A stretch of DNA of 64,000 nt from CAIQPS01 sp963843455 (GTDB lineage: Bacteria > Actinomycetota > Thermoleophilia > RBG-16-64-13), in the NCBI GenBank assembly GCA_963843455.1, contig CAWJKE010000016.1, positions 186,001 to 250,000 on the forward strand. Direction: 5' to 3'. The position numbers were made by a program, and so were the translations under genes. Below, piece after piece: positions 7,989-17,507 of this stretch (positions are counted from its first letter, which is position 1; each line of letters starts with the position of its first letter). The notes beneath the pieces were generated by a model that worked only from the letters and a program-made list of their open reading frames with translations, was not told where the DNA came from and did no database searches.

Positions 7989-8618
7989 TCAGTCGCCGGT
8001 AATGGGGTGCTCGAAGGAGAACGGCACTTGGTAGCCCGAGGGATAGGGCGAGTAGATCGTCGGCTCCGCGTCCGGCGGGATCACCTTATCCGGCCCGTGC
8101 TGTCCCACCACGGGCACGTTGAGCCACCCATCCTCGAAGGGCGTGCGGAAGACAAGGTTGAAGTGGAGCTTCTTGAGCTTCCAGATGCCCCCTTCTTTCA
8201 CATATGAGTTCTCATATATCCCGTGGATCCAGGTCTGCCGCAACTCGCCCTCGTGCAACGAGACAGTCGGTTTGGCCTCCATGCCCATGCCGTACCACCG
8301 CCCAGTGGCGGTAGCGCCGCCGGGTTCGACGGTGACGACGCCCTGCAACTGGAACATTATCGACAGCCACCCGGGCCTCTGCGCACGGCCGGGGCCTCCG
8401 CCCAGAAGGTCGACGAAATAGCGCTTCACGCTGTCCTTGCCCTGGTATACGCCCCGGTCGGCCTCCTCGACGCTCGGATCGTCGTCGGTGAAGAGGTCAA
8501 CTACCTTCTGCCAATCGCCGTAGTCCTGGTAGTAGCCGAATATCTTCTGGAGGTTCTCGATCTTCTTGATGTCGTCCAGCCGAGTCAATCGCGCCTGGAG
8601 TTCTTCTAGCGTCGCCAT
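7989..8618 (-). CDS. SnoaL-like / NTF2-fold protein (paralogue)
   Basis: A 209-residue paralogue of the gene downstream (7360-7974). The N-terminal helix LDDIKKIENLQKIFGYYQDYGDW is the usual SnoaL-like opening, and the core YVKEGGIWKLKKLHFNL is characteristic of the fold. It sits in a tight minus-strand run: 3 bases from the enolase-superfamily gene and 14 bases before its paralogue. This makes a four-gene operon (cyclase, MR/MLE enzyme, two SnoaL-like proteins). The pair may form a heteromeric isomerase or dehydratase acting on the same substrate as the upstream enzymes. That role is inference. Confidence 0.85.
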   Translation of the reverse strand: MATLEELQARLTRLDDIKKIENLQKIFGYYQDYGDWQKVVDLFTDDDPSVEEADRGVYQGKDSVKRYFVDLLGGGPGRAQRPGWLSIMFQLQGVVTVEPGGATATGRWYGMGMEAKPTVSLHEGELRQTWIHGIYENSYVKEGGIWKLKKLHFNLVFRTPFEDGWLNVPVVGQHGPDKVIPPDAEPTIYSPYPSGYQVPFSFEHPITGD

Positions 8619-8621
8619 GGC

Positions 8622-9797
8622 CTACCCCTTACCGATCGTCGTCGCCGTCTTGCCCGGGGTGCTCAGAGCCTCCATCGCCGCCTCGTTCAGTTCCACTCCG
8701 AGCCCCACGCCCGTGGGCGGGTAGAGATACCCACCTTCGTAGCGGGGCACGTTCACGGCCAGGTCATCGGTGATGGGCTCGCTGACCGTATCGAACACAT
8801 CGTGGATATGAAGAGGGCCGATGTTTTCATGCACGAGTTTGGACATCCACTCGTCGGCCACGAGCAGATGGGTGTAGGCGGCCGCCTCGAGACCCGAACC
8901 CATCATGCACCCGCAGACGACCGGCAGTCCCGCGGCCTTGGCCACCGTGACCCACTTCTGGGCGCGCAGCAGCCCGCCCGCCTTGGGGATCTTGATGAAG
9001 AACCCGTCGGCAGCGTTCTTCTGGACTATCTCCATGAGGTGCTTCAGCTCAATGGCCGCCTCGTCGGCGAACACGGGTATGCCTGTCTTCTGGCGCAGGC
9101 GTGCCATGCCGTCCACGTCCCACCAGGGAACAGGCTGCTCCACCATGGCAAGGTCGTACTTCTCCAACTTCTTGAGGATCATGAGCGCCTGATAATAGTT
9201 CCAGGCTCCGTTGGCATCGATGAAGATCTCGATGTCGTCCCCCACCTCTTCCCTCAGGGTCCTCAGGTTCTCCACGTCTTCGTCGCCCGACCCGGCGCCG
9301 GTCTTGAGTTTGAGAACCCGGAAACCGGCCGCGACCGCCCCGGTGCCGATGCGGATGATCTCCTCCAGAGGTCCGGCGGGCAGGACGAATCCCAGGGGGA
9401 CTCTTTCGGTGGTAAGCCCGCCGAGCAGTTTGTACACGGGCACGCCCAGCGCTTTGCCCATGATGTCGTGGAGGGCGTAGTCGATGACCGCCTTTGCCTG
9501 GTTGTTGTCGCGGGCGGCGACATCCATGCGGGCCACGATCTTCTCGATGTTGAAGGGGTCCTCGCCCAGGAGGATGGAGGGGGCGAAGATGTTGTTGATG
9601 ACGCTCATTATCGAGTCCTGGCTCTCGCCCCGGTACCAGGCCGACGTGCCTCCTGTGTCGCCCAAGCCGATGATGCCGTCATCGGTGTGGATCTTCACCA
9701 CCACGCCCGCTGATCCCAGTTCCACCCCGCCGCCCATGGGAAAGGGCTTCTTGAACTTGGCCGTTACCGGAAAGCATTCGATCTTCGTGATGCGCAC
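8622..9797 (-). CDS. Mandelate racemase/muconate lactonizing enzyme family protein
   Basis: A 391-residue enolase-superfamily enzyme. The start is a GTG at 9797 behind GGGAGG; a longer open frame reaches 9884 but its extra residues are not family-like. The N-terminal capping domain begins VRITKIECFPVTAKFKKPF. In the barrel the expected residues are visible: the KxK-type base in VLKLKTG (about residue 165), metal ligands in IDANGAW, VEQPVPWW and FADEAA, and the later KIPKAGG strand. These enzymes abstract a proton alpha to a carboxylate under Mg2+, giving racemisation, cycloisomerisation or dehydration. The substrate is not readable from sequence. It follows the cyclase-like gene by 14 bases. 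Confidence 0.9.
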   Translation of the reverse strand: MRITKIECFPVTAKFKKPFPMGGGVELGSAGVVVKIHTDDGIIGLGDTGGTSAWYRGESQDSIMSVINNIFAPSILLGEDPFNIEKIVARMDVAARDNNQAKAVIDYALHDIMGKALGVPVYKLLGGLTTERVPLGFVLPAGPLEEIIRIGTGAVAAGFRVLKLKTGAGSGDEDVENLRTLREEVGDDIEIFIDANGAWNYYQALMILKKLEKYDLAMVEQPVPWWDVDGMARLRQKTGIPVFADEAAIELKHLMEIVQKNAADGFFIKIPKAGGLLRAQKWVTVAKAAGLPVVCGCMMGSGLEAAAYTHLLVADEWMSKLVHENIGPLHIHDVFDTVSEPITDDLAVNVPRYEGGYLYPPTGVGLGVELNEAAMEALSTPGKTATTIGKG

Positions 9798-9811
9798 TAG
9801 AACCTCCCGAA

Positions 9812-10474
9812 CTAGCGGACAAGCGGGCGCAGGATCGCACGGCAGGGACCGGCATCGCCCTTGAGCAGAAGAAGTGGCAGACAAAGCAGTTCGTACTCGC
9901 CGGGCGGCACATTGGCAAGAGCACAGCCTTCCAGAATGTACACTCCCGCCGTGAGAAGCGACATGTGCGTTCGCACGATGCTGTCGTTGTCGTTGAAGTA
10001 GCCTACCGTGATGCAGTCCATGCCGAAGAGAAGTATCTCCTTCTCGGCAAGGTAGACGGCCGCTTCCTCACCAAGGTACACGTAGTCCTCGAGCCAGGTC
10101 GGTGATTCGTATACCCTGGGCGAGTTGGCCGTCTTGCAGAGGATCCGCTCGCCCTTCCTGATGTTGTGCTTTTCCAGTTCCTGCACCTTGATCGTTTGCG
10201 GGTCCTCGATCTCGATAACCCGCGCCGGGCCTATGGTCGCGTCGAGTGCCATGTCGGTCACCGTGGAGCCGTCGGGGATGAAGTGACGAGGACAGTCGAT
10301 GTGCGTACCGGTGTGCGAGAGCATCTCCAACATGGTGATGGTCACCGGTGACCCGAGTTCCGCCTCGTGGAGGCGGTAGATCTTCGGCTTCACAGGATCC
10401 AGGATCAGGTTGTGCATTCCCTGCTTCAGGGGCAGCGAGATGTCGTACCAACCCGGGGGGGCTGTTCCAGCCAT
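9812..10474 (-). CDS. Cyclase-family (kynurenine-formamidase-like) metal hydrolase
   Basis: A 220-residue protein of the cyclase/KynB-like family. The metal-binding signature HTGTHIDCPRHF (H-x-G-T-H-x-D-x-P-x-H) lies near residue 54. Other family blocks are WYDISLPLKQGM, GERILCKTANSP and LLFGMDCITVG. AAGGAGG stands before the ATG at 10474, which is preferred to an in-frame upstream ATG. Members hydrolyse or form amide, lactone or enol bonds using Zn or Mn, and some act as carbonyl-alpha hydrolases in degradative pathways. It is the first gene of the minus-strand operon that continues with the MR/MLE and SnoaL-like genes, and is divergent from the bicupin. Confidence 0.88.
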   Translation of the reverse strand: MAGTAPPGWYDISLPLKQGMHNLILDPVKPKIYRLHEAELGSPVTITMLEMLSHTGTHIDCPRHFIPDGSTVTDMALDATIGPARVIEIEDPQTIKVQELEKHNIRKGERILCKTANSPRVYESPTWLEDYVYLGEEAAVYLAEKEILLFGMDCITVGYFNDNDSIVRTHMSLLTAGVYILEGCALANVPPGEYELLCLPLLLLKGDAGPCRAILRPLVR

Positions 10475-10655
10475 GAGAGCCTCCTTCATGCGCGATCGAC
10501 AGCGCCGGCCAGAGCGCACCCCACCATACTTGCGGCCCATCCGGCAGTCAAGAACTCCACCAAGATGAGCTATTCTTGGCCATCGGGCAGGTTTGGGCCA
10601 CCCGAGCGCTGTGGAGCCGGCCGTCCGCAAGTGCCCAGAAGGGAAGGACTGATCG

Positions 10656-11747
10656 ATGCCAAACAACCAATACGCCAAGCTCGTCCAGCCCCTGCGGCTC
10701 AGGACCGAGCTGATTCATCCCTCCTTTCGCGGCAAGATCGCCGACTTCTCACTGGTCTATGACGAGAAGGCCATGCCTGAGTCCCCCATTTGGACGGAGA
10801 CTTACCACGCCTACGCACCCGGAACAGGTGTCATGGCTCCGAGCCACCTGGCTCCCGTCGTCGACGGCAGGCCGGTGGAGGCACTCAGGAGTGTGGGGCA
10901 GCACGCCCACAATGATTTCGACGAGGTCTACTTCTTCTACGGGACCGACCCCATAGATAACACCCGCCTGGGCGGGCAAGTCGAGATGTGGCTGGGGCAC
11001 GGAGAAGACGCCCAGAAGTTCGTCATGAAAGACCCGACCGCCGTGTACGTGCCCAAGGGGCTGGCTCACAACCCCTGGATCGTCACCAAGGTCACCGACG
11101 CCAAGCATCCCATCATGATAACCACCGTCGCCTTGACCAAGAACTACAGCCTGGGCCCCGACGCGGTCACGAATTATCCGTACCCCCCGACGTTCTCCCC
11201 GGACCTGATCGGGGCGCCGCAGCCCGGGAACGGGAAGTACGCCCACTTGGTCAACCGACTCACCTTGTCGCAGGACATCTACATCTCCTTCCTTATCGGT
11301 AGAGTCTGCACGCCGAATCTGATGTTCGACGACAAGGTCTGCCGGGCGCCGTTGTGGGCGGAATTCTTCCTGGTCTATGCCGGCGGGACCGGAGTGGGAG
11401 TCCCCACCTTGGCCGACATCGCCAAGAACGACGCCATGTCCTACTGGGATTGGACCAAGGGGATGCAGCACTATCAGAGCTATGACGAGGTGTTCCTCTA
11501 CCTCCCCACCGACCCCTATGAGACTCTGGATCTCGGAGGAGAAGCAGTGGCCTACCTCGGGGACGAGAGCTACAGCATCACCGAGCCATCGGCCGTCTAC
11601 GTCCCAGGGAAAGTGCTCCACAATCCCAATTACTACAAGCGGGTGGATCGGCCCTACTACATGATCGTGCTGGCTATGACCGACAACGCCAAGTTTCACG
11701 AAGGCGAGTTCACGCCGGTCCCTGCGCCGGACACCTTCAGGTTCTAG
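10656..11747 (+). CDS. Tandem bicupin of unknown function
   Basis: A 363-residue protein built from two similar halves. Half one (about residues 40-165) has GQHAHNDFDEVYFFYGTDP, LGGQVEMWLG and TAVYVPKGLAHNP. Half two (about residues 230-350) repeats this as MQHYQSYDEVFLYLPTDP, LGGEAVAYLG and SAVYVPGKVLHNP. Spacing and motifs match two cupin barrels. Half one keeps likely metal ligands (H-x-H, E, late H), while half two has lost the first His pair, suggesting one catalytic and one structural barrel. AAGGA precedes the ATG. It is the first gene of a plus-strand run with the Tm-1-like and biotin-carboxylase genes (13 bases to the next gene). I do not recognise a characterised relative. Confidence 0.8.
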   Translation: MPNNQYAKLVQPLRLRTELIHPSFRGKIADFSLVYDEKAMPESPIWTETYHAYAPGTGVMAPSHLAPVVDGRPVEALRSVGQHAHNDFDEVYFFYGTDPIDNTRLGGQVEMWLGHGEDAQKFVMKDPTAVYVPKGLAHNPWIVTKVTDAKHPIMITTVALTKNYSLGPDAVTNYPYPPTFSPDLIGAPQPGNGKYAHLVNRLTLSQDIYISFLIGRVCTPNLMFDDKVCRAPLWAEFFLVYAGGTGVGVPTLADIAKNDAMSYWDWTKGMQHYQSYDEVFLYLPTDPYETLDLGGEAVAYLGDESYSITEPSAVYVPGKVLHNPNYYKRVDRPYYMIVLAMTDNAKFHEGEFTPVPAPDTFRF

Positions 11748-11760
11748 GAGCCGACTCAAG

Positions 11761-13020
11761 ATGGCCATCGCGATCGTCGGCATGCTCGACGAGAGGGAAG
11801 AAGCGCTCACCGTTATCCGGGATCGCATCGGGCAGAGGGGGCATGATACCTGCCTGATAGATATCAGCGTGGGAAGCGGAGCGATTGTCCCGACGCTCCA
11901 GCCCGACGTGAGCTGGCAGGAGTTGGCGGAGTTGGCCGAAGTCGGCGCGGGGCTCACGCTCGAGCGAGGCGACGCTCCTACCTCCATCATGGCCGAAGGA
12001 CTCAAAGCGAAGATACGCGACCTGTACGGACCGCGGCGTCCTCGAGGGAATGATCGCCATCACGGGGATGACCGGCGCTCTCATCTCGCTGCCCGCTATG
12101 CAGGAACTGCCGTTCGGGGTCCCCAAGCTCCTCATATCGGGTGCCACCGGCCAACCTGTGCACGCGGCGAAGTTCGGAGACTACTTCGCGCGCACAGACA
12201 TCACCGTGATGCACACCGTGGTAGACACCGTGGGCATGAACCCCCTGGTCAGGGCGCTCGCCCTCAACGGCGCCGATGCCATCTCCGGGATGGTGGAGGG
12301 GGGCCCGGTCTCGCTGGGGGGGGACAAACCTTCCATCGCCGTGACGGAGTTTGGCTACTGCGACAAGGGTGCGTACTACATACGGCAGAACTTGGAAAGT
12401 GACTACGAGATCGTCTCCATCCACGCCATGGGGGTGGGCGACAAAGCCGCCCTGGAACTTGCCCCGCAAGGAGTCTTCAAGGCGTTCGTCGACCTCGTCC
12501 CTGGGGCCTTCAGCGAGCATCTGCTGGGCGGCAACAGGGATGCGGGGCCGGACCGCCTGGATGTGGCGTGGAATCTGCCCATCCCCTACATCTTCTGTCC
12601 CGGCGGCTTTGACATGATCAGTTGCGGTCCCCTCGAGAGAAGAGACCGAGACGACCCGCTGTGGGGACCGCGAAGACTGGCCGAAAGGAAGCTGTTCATA
12701 CAAGCGCCGCGAGTCCAGGCCAGGACGAGCGCGGAGGAGATGGAGTACGTCGCCCTTGCTGCCGCGGACAGACTGAACCGATACCAGGGCAAGGCAAGGG
12801 TCAAGGTCGTCATCCCCCTGAGAGGCTTCTCCTCGCTCAGCGTGGAAGGCGGCCCGCTTCACGATCCCGAGTCGGATGAGGCGTTCTCTCTGGCTCTTGA
12901 AGTCGCGCCTGGACCCGGAGATAGACGTCGATCGAGGTGGATTCCGACATCAACAGCCCCACTTTCGCGAGAGCCGTCACCGATGCCCTGTCACGCGCGT
13001 TCGGGGAGGTCGATTCCTAG
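11761..13020 (+). pseudogene. Tm-1-like (UPF0261) ATP-binding protein, three frameshifts
   Basis: Reassembled across three single-base insertions (near 12029, 12890 and 12932) the protein is 418 residues, close to its intact paralogue at 16269 (412). It opens MAIAIVGMLDEREE, continues GVLEGMIAITGMTGALISLPAMQ in the second frame, and ends with a DSDINSPTFARAVTDAL segment in the last frame, stopping at TAG 13018. The family, named from the tomato Tm-1 virus inhibitor N-terminal region, binds ATP; its bacterial role is unknown. All three shifts are +1 and sum to one codon, with good family similarity on each side. This fits consensus errors as well as recent decay. The stop overlaps the start of the next gene (TAGTG). 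Confidence 0.75.
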
Positions 13021-14805
13021 TGGACAAGGTTCATTTCGTCGATCAGACCATCCGGGACGCCCAGCAGAGCCTCTGGGGCCTGATGATGAGGACCGACCAC
13101 ATAGTCCCCATCGCGGAGATGATGGACAGGGTCGGATATCTCGCCATCGCCACGGTGGGTTCCCAGGCGTTCACCATCCAGGTGCGCAACCACGGTGAAG
13201 ACCCCTGGGAGAGGATCAGACTTCTTTCGGCACTGGCGCCTGCGACCTGCCTGCGCGGCTCGTACCAGACGGCGAGCCTGTCCTCCTTCGATCTGAGCAC
13301 GCCCCGAGACGTCATCTCGCTGTGGATCAAGCGTTCGGTCGCCAACGGGATACGAAGCTTCTGGATCTGCGATTACCAGGAGAACATGGAACGGTTCCGC
13401 TACTTCGCGCAGATAGCCAAGGCCGAAGGGGCGGAGGTCGTCACTTCGTTGATGTATACCAGCAGCCCTCTCCACACCGACGACCACTGGGTGGAGAAGA
13501 CGCGGCTGATAGCCGACGCCAAGGACTGCATCGATCGCATCATGATCGAGGACGCTTCGGGCGTCATGACCCCCGAGGGCACCCGCGAGACTGGTCTCGA
13601 TCGTCCAGAAGAATTGCGAGGGGATACCGCTCGAGTTCCATTGCCACTGCAATTCGGGCCTGGCTCCGCTCTGCTATCTGGAGGCCATCCAAGCCGGCGT
13701 CACCACCGTCCATACGGCGGTGGCCCCTCTGGCCAACGGCACGTCCCTACCGGCCGCCGAGAGCGTGCTCAAGAACATCCGCCGTTTGGGTTACGAGTCG
13801 GACCTGGATGAGGACGCTCTGGCGGTGGTCTCGGCTCATTTCAGGGAGATCGCCGAGAGAGAGGGGCTGCCCATCGGAAGGCCGATGGAGTACGACCTCT
13901 TTCACTTCGAGCATCAGGTCCCAGGCGGCATGGTGACGAACCTGACGCGGCAGCTTCGGGAGATAGGGATGGAGCATCGCCTGGACGAGATCCTGGAGGA
14001 AGTGATCGAGGTGCGCCGGGAGTTCGGATATCCCGTGATGGCGACTCCCTATTCGCAGATCGTGGGCGCCCAGGCGTTCGAGAACGTGGTGTCGGGAGAG
14101 CGATACGGCACGGTCACGGACGAGACGATCAAGTACGTCTTGGAGTACTACGGCAAGCCGGCGTTCCCCATCGACCAGGGTGTCATGGACAGGGTGATGA
14201 GCCTGCCGAGGACACAGGAATTCCTCGATTGGAGGCCGGAAAGATACCTGAAGTCCGTCGACGAATTGCGCCAGGAGATCGGCCCCGACCTTTCCGACGA
14301 CGACCTCCTGCTCAAGATCTTGATCCCGGGCGGCGGCGCGAAGCGCCGCGGGCCGACCGGGCCCGCTTCGGCGGCGCCCGAGGGGGCACCCGCTGCGAGG
14401 GCGGCGGCGCCGGCCACCCGAGGGGCGCCCGCCGGCGCCTCACCCGATCTCACCCATTTCCCCAGGCAGTTCAGTGTGGACGTGGACGGAGAGGTGTTCA
14501 ACGTCAAGGTGAGCCCCGTGTGGGACGAAGGCGAAGGCGCCGCCGGCGTGGTGAAGGAACCGCGCGCACCCTCCGGGCCGCGGGAACTACCCGAGGGCGC
14601 CGTCGTGTGCGGCGCGGCGGGATTGGTGCTCTCCATCCAGCTCAAGGTGGGAGATTCCGTGGCCGACGGTGATGAGGTCGCGACGATCGAGTCGATGAAG
14701 ATGAGGCGATGCATCGTCTCGTCCAAGCAGGGAGTCGTACAGGAGATCCGGGCGCAAGAGGGTCAGATGGTCCAGGCCGAAGATGTCCTGATAGTGCTGG
14801 CGTAG
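13020..14805 (+). CDS. Biotin-dependent carboxyltransferase (pyruvate carboxylase B / oxaloacetate decarboxylase alpha-like), frameshifted
   Basis: The GTG at 13020 opens DKVHFVDQTIRDAQQSLWG, the carboxyltransferase barrel start with the metal-binding Asp of RDA-x-QS. One extra base at 13590, after GVMTPEGTRE, moves the frame; the barrel resumes LVSIVQKNCEG and FHCHCNSGL with the paired metal His. Then come the PYC/OADA conserved region, an Ala/Pro-rich linker (about residues 445-475) and a biotinyl domain with ESMKMRR (Lys near 560). The full length is about 594 residues. In known members the metal is also held by a carbamylated Lys in IKDMAG; here that block reads IEDASG, with Glu replacing Lys, and other conserved blocks (FDALND, GGATFD) are also changed. 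It probably carries CO2 to or from an unknown substrate with the biotin carboxylase next door. Confidence 0.85.
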
Positions 14806-14806
14806 C

Positions 14807-16276
14807 ATGATCAAGAAGATCCTCATCGCCAATCGGGGCGAGATAGCCGTTCGCGTCATGAGGGCGTGCCGCGAGATGGGGATCCCTTCGGTGGCCGTGT
14901 ACTCCGAGGCGGACAGGGAAGCGCTGTTCGTCAAGTATGCCGACGAGGCGTTCCCGATCGGGCCGGCGCCGGCTTCCCTGAGCTACCTCAATATCCAAAA
15001 GATCATCGACACCGCCAGAGAGAGTGGCGCCGACGCGATCCATCCGGGCTACGGTTTTCTGGCCGAGAATCCAGGATTTGCCGCTGCCTGCGAACACGCG
15101 GGGCTCAAGTTCATAGGGCCCTCGAGCCGGGTGATCGAACTCCTGGGTGACAAGGCGGCCGCCCGGAGAGAGATGACGGCGGCGGGCGTTCCGGTAGTGC
15201 CGGGCACGAACGAATGCGTTGCGGCCGCCGAGCAGGCCCTAGCCATCGCGGGTGAGATCGGTTATCCCGTCATCATCAAGCCCTCCGGAGGCGGAGGCGG
15301 GATCGGGATGACTGTCGCGGCGGATGAAGGGGAGTTGCCTAAGGCGCTCGAATCCGCGCGGGAGACCGCCCTCAACGCTTTCGGCATCGGCGATGTCTAC
15401 ATCGAGAAGTACCTTGCCGATCCCCGTCACATCGAGTTTCAGATCCTCGCCGACTCGCACGGGAACGTCGTCCACTTGGCCGAACGGGAGTGCTCCATCC
15501 AGCGGAGGCATCAAAAACTCATCGAGGAATCTCCATCCCCGGCCATCGATGCCGAGACCCGAAGAGTGATGGGCGAGGTGGCCGTCAACGCGGCCCGCTG
15601 GGTGGGGTATGAAGGAGCGGGAACGGTCGAGTTCCTCTGGTCCAACGGAGAGTTCTACTTCATGGAAGTGAACGCGCGCGTCCAAGTGGAGCACCCGGTG
15701 ACCGAGATGGTGACCGGCATCGACATCGTCAAAGAGCAGATACGGATCGCGGCCGGTCTTCCCCTCAGCTTCGCTCAAGACGACGTCAGGGTGAACGGCA
15801 GCGCCATAGAATGCCGCATCAATGCCGAGGATCCTCTGAACGGCTTCGCTCCCACGCCCGGCAGGATCCAGGCCTACCATCCTCCCGGGGGGGCCGGCAT
15901 CCGGGTGGACAGCGGAGTCTATAGCTCGTACACCATACCGCCCTTCTACGATCCCCTCCTGTCGAAGCTGATCGTGTGGGGCCGGGACCGGAGCGAGGCT
16001 ATCGCCAGAATGCAGCGGGCGCTGTTCGAGTACACCATCATGGGCGTCATGACCAATATCCCTTTCCATCGGGCGGTCATGAGTAACGAGCGGTTTGTGC
16101 GAGGAGAGCTGGGGACGCACTTCGTGGACCGGGAGGTCGCGCTGATAGACGATATGAAGAGGATCGCCGAACTGGAGGGCGGCCTTGGGGAAAGGCTGCC
16201 GCTGCTCTCTGGGGACCGTAAGAGAATCGCCGCCATAGCGGCGGTAACAGCCATGATCGGGGGGACACATGGGTGA
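14807..16276 (+). CDS. accC: Biotin carboxylase subunit
   Basis: A 489-residue biotin carboxylase. Visible blocks are KKILIANRGEIAVRVMRAC at the N-terminus, HPGYGFLAEN, the ATP-grasp glycine loop PSGGGGGIGM, ERECSIQRRHQKLIEE, and EVNARVQVEHPVTEM with the catalytic Arg and Glu. It carboxylates biotin using ATP and bicarbonate. The last 40 residues are an extra tail beyond the usual 450. The gene starts one base after the carboxyltransferase/biotinyl gene and overlaps the following Tm-1-like gene by 8 bases. It therefore serves this dedicated two-subunit carboxylase rather than fatty-acid synthesis; no accA/accD genes are nearby. The symbol reflects the family, not a proven acetyl-CoA role. Confidence 0.93.
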   Translation: MIKKILIANRGEIAVRVMRACREMGIPSVAVYSEADREALFVKYADEAFPIGPAPASLSYLNIQKIIDTARESGADAIHPGYGFLAENPGFAAACEHAGLKFIGPSSRVIELLGDKAAARREMTAAGVPVVPGTNECVAAAEQALAIAGEIGYPVIIKPSGGGGGIGMTVAADEGELPKALESARETALNAFGIGDVYIEKYLADPRHIEFQILADSHGNVVHLAERECSIQRRHQKLIEESPSPAIDAETRRVMGEVAVNAARWVGYEGAGTVEFLWSNGEFYFMEVNARVQVEHPVTEMVTGIDIVKEQIRIAAGLPLSFAQDDVRVNGSAIECRINAEDPLNGFAPTPGRIQAYHPPGGAGIRVDSGVYSSYTIPPFYDPLLSKLIVWGRDRSEAIARMQRALFEYTIMGVMTNIPFHRAVMSNERFVRGELGTHFVDREVALIDDMKRIAELEGGLGERLPLLSGDRKRIAAIAAVTAMIGGTHG

Positions 16277-17507
16277 GAAGCCGAGAGTATTGCTGGTTGC
16301 CACGCTGGATTCCAAGGAGGTCGAGACCCGGTTCCTCCGGGACCGTCTCGAAGAGGCCGGGCTAGAGGTGTACCTGCTGGACGCCAGCATCCGCCGCACC
16401 GTCGAGGGGGGCGCCGCCATCACCCCGGACCAGATCGCCGCGGCGGTGGGCACGACGATGCCCGAGATCCGTGCCCTCAACCACGAGGGCAAGTGCATGG
16501 CGCTCATGATCCAGGGCGCCATCGTCCGCGCCCACGAGTTGCACGAGCGAGTGGGCCTGAGCGGCATCATCGCGGCAGGTGGGTCCGGGGGGACCACTCT
16601 GGGCACGGCGGTCATGCGAACCTTCCCCTTCGGCCTGCCCAAGGTCATGATCTCGACCATGGCTTCGGGCATGACCCGGCCGTTCGTGGGCACCAAAGAC
16701 ATCGTCATGCTCAACTCAGTGTGCGATGTGGCGGGTCTGAACACCGTCACGCGGCGCGTCTTTGAGAACGGCGCCCTGGCGCTTGCCGGCATGGCCCACG
16801 GATACAAGCCTCCGGTGGCTTCGGGCAGACCGCTGGTGGCCATGTCGACCCTCAGCACTACCGACAAATGCAGTGTGAGGGTCCGCGGCGCTCTCGAGCA
16901 GAGGGGATATGAGGTCATGGTCTTCCACTCCCAGGGGACCGGCGGAGTGGCCATGGACGAGACCATCCGGGAGCAGGACGTCTCCCTGGTCGTGGACCTC
17001 TCGTTGATCGAGGTGGGCGACCACCTGGCCCAGGGTCTGTACGACGGGGGACCCGACAGGTGCAAGGCGGCCCTGGAAAAGGGCGTTCCGACCATCTTCG
17101 CGCCCGGCAACATCGATTTTCTGGTCGACGGACCCGTCGAGGGATCCCGGGTGCGCTTTCCGGGAAGGCGCTATCACATCCACAACGCCTCGGTGACCGC
17201 CGTGCGGGCGAACGCGGACGACTTCAGGCGTCTGGCCGAGCATATGGCGGGGCTCATCAAGGAGGCGAAGGGCCCGGTCGCCTTCTTTGTGCCGCTACTC
17301 GGCTTCTCCTCTCACGACAGCGAGCAGGGCCATCTGCACGACCCGTCGTTGCCGCCGGTCTTCGCCGAGCACCTGCAGAAGGTGATGCCGGAGGGCGTGC
17401 CGGTGATCGTCCTCGACTGTCACATCAACGACGAGCTGTTCGCCGACAAGATCATCGAGCAGGCACTATCGTTCCGGGAAACGGTCCCACCCTCGGCGAA
17501 TCTGTAG
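16269..17507 (+). CDS. Tm-1-like (UPF0261) ATP-binding domain protein
   Basis: A 412-residue intact member of the UPF0261/Tm-1-like family. It begins KPRVLLVATLDSKEVETRFL, has IAAGGSGGTTLGTAVMRT (Gly-rich nucleotide-binding loop, near residue 97), GLPKVMISTMASG, and a C-terminal PLLGFSSHDSEQGHLHDP block. The frameshifted paralogue is at 11761; the two flank the biotin-dependent carboxylase genes. It overlaps the biotin carboxylase stop by 8 bases, so translation is coupled. The bacterial function is unknown. Repeated linkage to a carboxylase suggests an ATP-dependent step on the same substrate, such as activation. The 3' end overlaps the convergent MBL gene by 42 bases. Confidence 0.9.
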   Translation: MGEKPRVLLVATLDSKEVETRFLRDRLEEAGLEVYLLDASIRRTVEGGAAITPDQIAAAVGTTMPEIRALNHEGKCMALMIQGAIVRAHELHERVGLSGIIAAGGSGGTTLGTAVMRTFPFGLPKVMISTMASGMTRPFVGTKDIVMLNSVCDVAGLNTVTRRVFENGALALAGMAHGYKPPVASGRPLVAMSTLSTTDKCSVRVRGALEQRGYEVMVFHSQGTGGVAMDETIREQDVSLVVDLSLIEVGDHLAQGLYDGGPDRCKAALEKGVPTIFAPGNIDFLVDGPVEGSRVRFPGRRYHIHNASVTAVRANADDFRRLAEHMAGLIKEAKGPVAFFVPLLGFSSHDSEQGHLHDPSLPPVFAEHLQKVMPEGVPVIVLDCHINDELFADKIIEQALSFRETVPPSANL

